Source: an uncultured Bacteroidota bacterium | GTDB lineage: Bacteria; Bacteroidota; Bacteroidia; 2-12-FULL-35-15 | Direction: 5' to 3' | DNA: 36,934 nt | Assembly: GCA_903911435.1 (NCBI GenBank) | Contig: CAIWDF010000020.1 | Span: forward strand, 1 to 36,934 | Part shown: in pieces, positions 31,528 through 36,934 of the stretch | Numbering within the stretch: position 1 is the stretch's first letter | How the letters are laid out: every line of letters begins with the position of its first letter | Program-made: the position numbers and the translations under genes | The notes under the pieces: model-generated | What the model saw: the letters and a program-made list of their open reading frames with translations, nothing else | What the model was told of the DNA's origin: nothing | Databases searched by the model: none

Positions 31528-32529
31528 TTATTTACCTTTTGGTCCTGAAGCTGGTGCTGGTTCAGCAGCTGTAAAACTGATTAACTCAACATCAAATACC
31601 AAACTTGAAAAAGGAGTAATTGGTCCTTGTCCTTGTTCTCCATAAGCAATAGAAGACGGGATGATAAGTTGTGCTTTCGCTCCAGGGCTCATCATCATGA
31701 TTCCTTCGTCCCAACCTGGTATTACTTGTCCAACTCCAATTGGAATCTCAATAGGTTCGTAAGGTCTTTGTTCGTTATACACTCCAGGGCCTGCTTTTTT
31801 AGCAACCTCTTTATCGCTAGTGTCGAACACTGTACCATCAAGTAAACGACCAGTGTAGTTTACTTTTACTTTACAACCTTTTGTAGGTTTAGCTCCTTTC
31901 CCTTTTGATTTTTCGATATATATCAAACCAGTAGAAGTAGGTTTAGTTGTAATTTTGTTATCCTCTAAATATTTTGCAAGGGCTTTTGGCTCTTCGTTCT
32001 TGCGAAGTTCCAACATTGCATTGCGCTCTTCCATTTTCTTTTTCTTTTCTGCCTCCATTTCGTCTTTAGAGGTGATTTTCTCCAACTTAGCTTCGAATGT
32101 TAACAAAGTTCCAGGTACAATGTACTTAGGAAGTTCTTTAGCTTTGAAAGTTTTAAGGTAAACAGAATCAGCAGCAATCATGAAGCTAGCGCTATCTCCA
32201 ATTGACATAAGCAAAAGTGCATCTTCGAAACTACCTTTGAAAGTAGATTTTCCTAGTGGAAATTCGATATAATCTTTTCCTGGTTGAGCTTTTTTAGAAT
32301 CAAATAGCACAGAATCTTTACTGTTTTTGTACCACATCACCAATTTTACGAAGTCTCCTTCTTTTGGTTTTACTCCTTTTTCATCATGTTTGTAAAACTT
32401 GAAATACACACCTGTCTCTGACATGTCATATCCAGGGAAAGGAGATTTCTTACAAGAAGAAATGGTAAATACTGTAACAACGGCCATTATAACAGAAGCC
32501 GCTAATGTTTTTTTCATTGTAATTTTCAT
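31528..32529 (-). CDS. FKBP-type lipoprotein with a degenerate first domain (333 aa)
   Basis: The signal ends in a lipobox (FTISSC, lipidated Cys26). Residues about 40-150 form an FKBP-like fold lacking the active-site Trp: where others have VI-x-GW-x-E it reads FKGSFEDALLL. A charged coiled segment (KDEMEAEKKKKMEERNAMLE) links to the second FKBP domain (about 200-320), which has VKVNYTGRLLDGTVFDTS, QVIPGWDEGIMMM and AYGEQG, with an insertion after FDTS. The C-terminal domain should be active and the first a binding module. ATG at 32529 or, four codons later, 32517; both leave the signal intact. It begins 14 bp after the upstream FKBP gene. Confidence 0.92.
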   Translation of the reverse strand: MKITMKKTLAASVIMAVVTVFTISSCKKSPFPGYDMSETGVYFKFYKHDEKGVKPKEGDFVKLVMWYKNSKDSVLFDSKKAQPGKDYIEFPLGKSTFKGSFEDALLLMSIGDSASFMIAADSVYLKTFKAKELPKYIVPGTLLTFEAKLEKITSKDEMEAEKKKKMEERNAMLELRKNEEPKALAKYLEDNKITTKPTSTGLIYIEKSKGKGAKPTKGCKVKVNYTGRLLDGTVFDTSDKEVAKKAGPGVYNEQRPYEPIEIPIGVGQVIPGWDEGIMMMSPGAKAQLIIPSSIAYGEQGQGPITPFSSLVFDVELISFTAAEPAPASGPKGK

Positions 32530-32543
32530 TTTAAAATTTAATT

Positions 32544-33437
32544 TTATTTAGTTAAACTGATCAATTCTACCTCATAGATTACAGTAGTGTAAGGCAGAAT
32601 AATTCCTGTTGACGACCCACTTTCTCCAAAAGCAAGGTGCGAAGGTATAATAAATTTTGTTTTCGACCCCTCATTCATTAAACTTATTGCATATTCTAAC
32701 CCCGAAATTAACTGTCCTTGGGTTCCAACAATGTATTCCAACGGTTGACCTCTATCGTAAGTAGATTCGAACTGCTTTCCATTTAAAAAGTATCCTTTGT
32801 AATTAATTTTTATTGTATTTCCCTTTTCGGCCATATCACCAACGCCTTGCTTCAAAGGAAGGTAGTACATCCCGTTATTAAGTGGATAAAAGTCGGTTTT
32901 ACAGGTATCCAAATAAGTTTCCAACTTTCGTTGTTCTTCAATATCTCTGTCTTCAATTATTTGATTGTAGTTTTCGACTTCGTAAGCATAATCTTGAGCT
33001 GAAAGTATGCGACAAAGTTTTACATCCATCTTAATCATGCTTTCAGGTGTGAGGAAAATAGGCAAATCGGCTTTAAAAAAGTTACTAAACAATGAGTCTG
33101 CATTTACAACAAACGACAAGCTATCACCTTCGTTCATAGTAGCCAAACCTTCCTCAAAACTTCCGACAAACGAAGAATGTTGAAAAGGAAGTATCACCTT
33201 TCCTGTTTCATTATTTGAATAGGTGTCAAGAAATACTGAATCTTTATCTGTTTTGTATGTGATGAATAATTGTAAATATTCGCCAATTTTCGGTTTCTTC
33301 TTTCCATCACCAATCGCTTGAAGCTTGTAATACAAACCCGTCTCCGTTTGAGTATATCCTTTGTATTTATTGTTTTTCCAACATGAGGTAAGTGCGATAG
33401 AAAACAGTAAAATAGCTATGTAGAAACGATTCTTCAT
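32544..33437 (-). CDS. FKBP-like lipoprotein, both domains lacking the active-site Trp (297 aa)
   Basis: Lipobox IALTSC gives lipidated Cys19. The first FKBP-like domain (about residues 30-145) reads SFVGSFEEGLATM at the active-site stretch. A helical linker (AYEVENYNQIIEDRDIEEQR) leads to the second (about 185-297), with IKINYKGYFLNGKQFEST, QLISGLEYAISLM (Leu for Trp) and LAFGESG. The fold is retained but the usual catalytic residue is not, so chaperone-like binding is more likely than isomerisation. Its architecture matches the 333-aa neighbour, pointing to tandem duplication. The start codon overlaps the stop of the GldI-like gene by one base (TAATG), so translation is coupled. Confidence 0.9.
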   Translation of the reverse strand: MKNRFYIAILLFSIALTSCWKNNKYKGYTQTETGLYYKLQAIGDGKKKPKIGEYLQLFITYKTDKDSVFLDTYSNNETGKVILPFQHSSFVGSFEEGLATMNEGDSLSFVVNADSLFSNFFKADLPIFLTPESMIKMDVKLCRILSAQDYAYEVENYNQIIEDRDIEEQRKLETYLDTCKTDFYPLNNGMYYLPLKQGVGDMAEKGNTIKINYKGYFLNGKQFESTYDRGQPLEYIVGTQGQLISGLEYAISLMNEGSKTKFIIPSHLAFGESGSSTGIILPYTTVIYEVELISLTK

Positions 33438-33976
33438 TATCTTACGGAAAGCAATTCAAGTTCGTACATTACAGAAGCATGAGGTGGAATTTTTGTTTGG
33501 TCACCAATAAGGCCATGAGCAAGATGAGAAGGAAGAATAAGTATGGCTTTATCACCTACACGCATATGTTGAACACCTTCATGAAGTCCACTTTCAACAT
33601 CATCTTGGTTGATTAAAAATTCCTTCGCTCCTGTTGAATCGGAAGAATAACAGACCGTTCCATCGAGCAGACTAATCTTGTAATTTACCTTGGCACGTTG
33701 GTCGGGCAAAGCTAGTGGTCCTTTTCCTTTACTTACAATCATGTATCTTAATCCTGTACCTGTAGTGGTCATTTGCCAACCTCTATGAGCAACATACTGG
33801 TCGATTTCATCACTTTCTCTCTTTACATACATTTGGTTTGCATTCACCAACTTATCTTGAAAATCTTTACTTTGGTAATTTATAGGTTTAGGCACAGCTC
33901 TGTGACTACCATTGCATGCCGATATAATAGCGACCAAAACAAAACCGAAAAATAAGGATGCGAATTTACTATACAT
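33437..33976 (-). CDS. GldI-like FKBP lipoprotein (179 aa)
   Basis: A lipoprotein signal (MYSKFASLFFGFVLVAIISAC, Cys21) precedes a single FKBP domain (about residues 75-179) with VNYKISLLDGTVCYSSD, DDVESGLHEGVQHMRVGDKA and LPSHLAHGLIGDQTKIPPHA. These segments are those of GldI, the gliding-motility FKBP lipoprotein of Flavobacteriia. As in GldI, the active-site Trp is replaced (ESGLHE). GldI is needed for gliding and T9SS function in some species, which agrees with the T9SS cargo at 12.1-14.1 kb. I prefer the ATG at 33976 over a GTG at 33997 since it gives a normal lipoprotein signal. It follows the DHH gene by 27 bp. Confidence 0.85.
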   Translation of the reverse strand: MYSKFASLFFGFVLVAIISACNGSHRAVPKPINYQSKDFQDKLVNANQMYVKRESDEIDQYVAHRGWQMTTTGTGLRYMIVSKGKGPLALPDQRAKVNYKISLLDGTVCYSSDSTGAKEFLINQDDVESGLHEGVQHMRVGDKAILILPSHLAHGLIGDQTKIPPHASVMYELELLSVR

Positions 33977-34003
33977 GTACTTCGGAAAGCGATTCACGAT
34001 GCT

Positions 34004-35032
34004 TTATTTTTTGCTAGTAAGTTGTTTTTTATACTCTGGTAATAATGCAATAAACTTAATCAATGACTCGTCAAGAGAATCGTCACTACTACCTCCAGCA
34101 GCATGTTTGTGACCTCCTCCATTAAAGTTTTTGCGAGCAAATAAATTTACATCAAAGCTACCTTTCGAACGAAAAGAAGTTTTAACAGCTTCATCTCTTT
34201 CAACAAAGAAGGCTGCAAAACAAATTCCTTTGATGGTTAGTGCGTAATTTACTAATGATTCGGTATCTCCTTTCTTGTAATTAAAACGTTTTAACTCATC
34301 AGCACGTAAACTAAAAAAAGCAGTATTATATTCTTTCAAAACCGTGAGTTTTTCGGATAAGCAATAACCTAAAAGCCTTAATCTACTCTCAGAATTGTCA
34401 TCATATACCAAATTGTGAATCTCCGAATTGTTAGCCCCTACAGCAATAAGTTCACTTGCTATTTGATGAGTGCGGGCTGTAGTTGAAGGGAAACGAAACG
34501 AACCAGTATCCGTCATGATACCGGTATATAAACAATCTGCAATATCTTTATTTAAAAGTTTTTTATCGCCCATCATAGTGATAAAATCAAACACTAGTTC
34601 GCAAGTTGAACAAGCATCAACAGTATGTAGTAGGTATTTGGCAAAATCTTCAGGTTGTTGATGGTGGTCAATGATAATTTTCGTTGCTTTCGCTGCTGCC
34701 ACTTCATCACCTAAGTCGTAAATGCGTTTTAGGGAATTAAAATCGAGGCAAAAAATTAAATCCGACTTAGCAATGGTCTTTTTGGCAACACTTGTTTTAA
34801 GTGAAAAGTCGATTACAGAAGAATTTCCAGGCATCCAAAACAAAAAGGACGGATAGTCATTTGGAGTGATTACCGTAACCTTGTGTTTCTTTTGTTTTAA
34901 ATAATTATACAAACCTAATGAAGAACCCATGGCATCTCCGTCAGGCGACCAATGAGTAACAATTACTATGTTTTTGGGGGTTGATAAAATGTTCTTTAAT
35001 TCCTTAATCTCTGCTGCGTTCAACATCGTCAT
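34004..35032 (-). CDS. DHH/DHHA1 phosphoesterase, NrnA-like (342 aa)
   Basis: All DHH motifs are present: THWSPDGDAMGSS (His27, Asp31, Asp33), IFCLDFN (Asp97), the name-giving IIDHHQQ (Asp122, His123, His124) and MTDTGSFRF. The C-terminal DHHA1 domain ends with GGGHKHAAGGSS. The protein should be a cytoplasmic Mn-dependent oligoribonuclease and/or pAp phosphatase, degrading 2-5 nt RNA and 3'-phosphoadenosine 5'-phosphate. The start at 35032 is preferred to a TTG at 35050 because the latter overlaps the -7 box. It heads the operon that continues into the FKBP genes. Confidence 0.94.
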   Translation of the reverse strand: MTMLNAAEIKELKNILSTPKNIVIVTHWSPDGDAMGSSLGLYNYLKQKKHKVTVITPNDYPSFLFWMPGNSSVIDFSLKTSVAKKTIAKSDLIFCLDFNSLKRIYDLGDEVAAAKATKIIIDHHQQPEDFAKYLLHTVDACSTCELVFDFITMMGDKKLLNKDIADCLYTGIMTDTGSFRFPSTTARTHQIASELIAVGANNSEIHNLVYDDNSESRLRLLGYCLSEKLTVLKEYNTAFFSLRADELKRFNYKKGDTESLVNYALTIKGICFAAFFVERDEAVKTSFRSKGSFDVNLFARKNFNGGGHKHAAGGSSDDSLDESLIKFIALLPEYKKQLTSKK

Positions 35033-35047
35033 TTTTTTATTGGGACA

Positions 35048-35055
35048 CAAATTTA
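35048..35055 (-). promoter_or_regulatory. -7 box for the nrnA-gldI-FKBP operon
   Basis: The minus strand reads TAAATTTG, matching TANNTTTG, 15 bp before the ATG at 35032, so the leader would be about 10 bases. A -33 TTG at the usual distance was not found. The rest of the 141-bp gap 35051-35191 shows nothing else. Confidence 0.45.
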
Positions 35056-35191
35056 CTATTATTTTCCATTATGAGAAATGAAATCAATAACCCTTGCAAT
35101 ATTATATGGAACACCAAGAGTAGTTATAAATGCTAAGTCCCTACGAGAGATTTACTAGAGCGGGTTTAACTTGTGTGTTTACAAACAACAG

Positions 35192-36391
35192 TTAGGTATA
35201 AGAAGTGATTATTGGTTTATGAAATTCAAGTATCGTTTTGATAACAAAACTCTGATCTTCATCCGATAATGAATGATACATCGGAATGCTTAAACATTTG
35301 TCATAATAGTTTTCTGCATTTGGGAAATCTCCTTTCTTGAAACCAAATTGTTTGTAATAAGGCATCAAATGGCAAGGAACATAATGAACTTGGGCAAAGA
35401 TGTTGTTTCCCCTTAAGTAATTATAAAGTTCTAGTCGTCTTGAAACTTGAATAACATAAAGGTGATATGCATTCCCAGGGGTAGATAATGGAGGCAATAT
35501 AAAACCTCCTTTGAAAGCGATATCGTATTGTAGCGCAAGTGTTCTTCTTCTTTCCAAATTTTTATCTGCACGAGTAAGCTGAGAAATACCCAGTGCTGCT
35601 TGGAAATCAGTTAATCTATAGTTATATCCCAATTCTTGCATTTCGTAATACCATCCTCCTTGAGCAACTTCGTCAGGCTGGTTTTGGAATTTGCTTGATT
35701 CTTTCGTGATACCATGTGTTCGAAGTAAAATTAACTTGTCATACAACGCCTTGTCGTTTGTTGTAATCATACCACCTTCGCCAGTGGCGATGTGTTTAAC
35801 AGGATGAAAGGAAAAGATAGCGAGGTCGGCAAAAACTCCATTACCACATTTTTGTTCTATGTTATTACTGTCAGTAAAATAACCTCCCGGAGCATGACAA
35901 GCGTCTTCTATCAACCAACATCCGTAATCATCAGCAAGTTTACGAAAGGCTTCAAGGTTCACTGCATTTCCAGAAAAGTCAACTGGAATGATGCCACTGA
36001 AATATCCTTTTGGATGTTTTTGAAGAAGTTCTCTTACTTTATTTATATCGAGTAAAAATGTTGCTGGGTCTATATCCGCAAAATGAACTTCTCCTCCACA
36101 ATACCTGACACAATTGGCAGAAGCTGCAAAGGTAATTGGTGTGGTTATCACCCTAGATGTTTTGTTAACATCTAAAGCCATTGCACAAAGGTGTAAGGCC
36201 GCTGTACCATTAGCAAGAGCTACCGCATATTTTGCTCCGACATATGCAGCGAACTTGGTTTCGAATTCAGCAATGGAAGGTCCTTGAGTAAGAAAGTCCG
36301 ATTTCAGAACGCTTACAACTGCTTCTATATCTGCATCAGTGATGGTTTGACGACCATAAGGAATTGTCTTTATTTTTTCTTCGGATGACAT
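35192..36391 (-). CDS. pseC: PseC-like UDP-4-keto-sugar aminotransferase (399 aa)
   Basis: The protein is a DegT/DnrJ/EryC1/StrS aminotransferase. The opening IPYGRQTITDADIEAVVSVL and SDFLTQGPSIAEFE follow the PseC subfamily. The PLP site is Lys199 in SFHPVKHIATGEGG, with Asp163 in IEDACHAPGG contacting the cofactor. PseC transaminates the product of PseB to UDP-4-amino-4,6-dideoxy-beta-L-AltNAc, the second step of pseudaminic acid synthesis. The gene directly upstream is PseB-like, which strongly supports the call. Length is typical. Other 4-aminotransferases of the family are the main alternative. Confidence 0.92.
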   Translation of the reverse strand: MSSEEKIKTIPYGRQTITDADIEAVVSVLKSDFLTQGPSIAEFETKFAAYVGAKYAVALANGTAALHLCAMALDVNKTSRVITTPITFAASANCVRYCGGEVHFADIDPATFLLDINKVRELLQKHPKGYFSGIIPVDFSGNAVNLEAFRKLADDYGCWLIEDACHAPGGYFTDSNNIEQKCGNGVFADLAIFSFHPVKHIATGEGGMITTNDKALYDKLILLRTHGITKESSKFQNQPDEVAQGGWYYEMQELGYNYRLTDFQAALGISQLTRADKNLERRRTLALQYDIAFKGGFILPPLSTPGNAYHLYVIQVSRRLELYNYLRGNNIFAQVHYVPCHLMPYYKQFGFKKGDFPNAENYYDKCLSIPMYHSLSDEDQSFVIKTILEFHKPIITSYT

Positions 36392-36466
36392 AATATTGGT
36401 TCTGCTTAAATTAGATTCTTATATGGGTAATTCGAATGGTAATAATAACAGTCGCACTTAACTTGC

Positions 36467-36934
36467 TTACCATGTGAAAGAAGCATCTAAGTTTTCTTTT
36501 ATTAATGTGCGAATTTCATCCACACCAATGAACTCTGAATTCTCTCCTGAATTGTATTGAAAACCTTGTTTAACAGCTTTTGCTTTGAAATGATTGATAT
36601 ATTCCTCAATATTAAAATTAGGCACTTGAGGTAAGATGGCATAATATTTTCCTAAATCATAAGTCGAAAATGAATCGGATGAAGTAATCATTTCTTCATG
36701 TACCTTTTCACCTGGCCGAATGCCAACAATTTCTTGTTTACAATTAGGGCCAATTGCTGTTGCCACATCGGTAAGTTTGTACGATGGGATTTTAGGTACA
36801 AATATTTCTCCTCCCCATGCAGTTTCCATGGCATGTAAAACCAAATCTACTCCTTCTTGCAGCGAAATGTTAAATCGCGTCATGTTCACATCGGTTATAG
36901 GCAAAACGCCTTCTTTTCTCTTTTTGATAAAGAA
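36467..36934 (-). CDS. pseB: PseB-like UDP-GlcNAc 4,6-dehydratase, C-terminal part (at least 156 aa)
   Basis: The frame is open to the right edge, reading KKRKEGVLPITDVNMTRFNI, the PseB segment that precedes the C-terminal domain, so the gene starts outside the window. EIFVPKIPSYKLTDVA and IGIRPGEK-like EIVGIRPGEKVHEEMI are also conserved. The catalytic Rossmann part (GxxGxxG, TDK and YxxxK) would lie further right. PseB makes UDP-2-acetamido-2,6-dideoxy-beta-L-arabino-hexos-4-ulose from UDP-GlcNAc. A 75-bp gap separates it from pseC. A start inside the visible frame would be wrong. Confidence 0.92.
   Translation of the reverse strand, partial: FFIKKRKEGVLPITDVNMTRFNISLQEGVDLVLHAMETAWGGEIFVPKIPSYKLTDVATAIGPNCKQEIVGIRPGEKVHEEMITSSDSFSTYDLGKYYAILPQVPNFNIEEYINHFKAKAVKQGFQYNSGENSEFIGVDEIRTLIKENLDASFTW

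Noticed and set aside
36902-36904. TTG codon as the start of the last gene
   Set aside because: The frame continues to the edge through KKRKEGVLPITD, a conserved internal PseB segment, so the true start is outside.

Overview
The window looks like chromosomal DNA of a free-living member of the Bacteroidota, in the broad Flavobacteriia/Chitinophagia/Sphingobacteriia area. The evidence is an AT-rich sequence, no clear Shine-Dalgarno sites, and repeated -7 boxes of the Bacteroidota form TANNTTTG. The gene content agrees: a C-terminal type IX secretion (T9SS) sorting domain, a GldI-like FKBP lipoprotein, a TamL-like Omp85 lipoprotein, and a pentuple DGTIRN-repeat protein. I cannot name genus or species.

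Layout, left to right. Positions 1-3.3 kb are an accessory strip. It holds a 21-bp alternating tandem repeat at the edge, a 274-aa orphan protein, a block of 21-bp and 7-bp direct repeats, a DUF4160/DUF2442 pair followed by a secreted orphan, and a DUF433 antitoxin-like gene whose partner is reduced to 17 codons. Both small modules sit behind near-identical copies of a 62-bp promoter segment. From 3.3 to 6.1 kb (minus strand) lie a YHS-domain lipoprotein, a SCO1 copper chaperone, an unrecognised 298-aa protein and an SRPBCC protein. From 6.2 to 10.6 kb an operon encodes a TamL-like lipoprotein and a second POTRA/barrel protein, divergent from a TrmH-family RNA methyltransferase.

From 11.6 to 19.7 kb there are a small membrane protein, a T9SS-exported Asp-box protein, and a close-packed minus-strand run: Cu(I) P-type ATPase, glycosyltransferase, flippase, methyltransferase. 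A tRNA-His with its own -7 box and terminator follows. From 20.2 to 25.9 kb (plus strand) an operon encodes a membrane transglutaminase-like protein, a MoxR AAA+ ATPase and a secreted helical-repeat protein. It ends before four 42-bp hairpin repeats. From 26.3 to 28.8 kb (minus) is a histidine kinase overlapping a response regulator with a PP2C output domain. Then come a TonB-C-domain protein and the DGTIRN-repeat protein.

From 30.3 to 35.0 kb a minus-strand operon reads NrnA-like DHH phosphoesterase, GldI-like lipoprotein, then three more FKBP proteins, giving eight FKBP or FKBP-like modules in four genes. The right edge holds a PseC-type aminotransferase and the C-terminal part of a PseB-type dehydratase, the start of a probable pseudaminic acid pathway.

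Themes: most of the window concerns the cell envelope (outer-membrane assembly, periplasmic folding, surface glycans, T9SS cargo, copper handling). Nothing here can be called a proven new system. The best leads are the duplicated promoter cassette with a decayed toxin, the FKBP array with degenerate domains, the transglutaminase-MoxR operon without DUF58, and the hairpin and 21-bp-periodic repeats.
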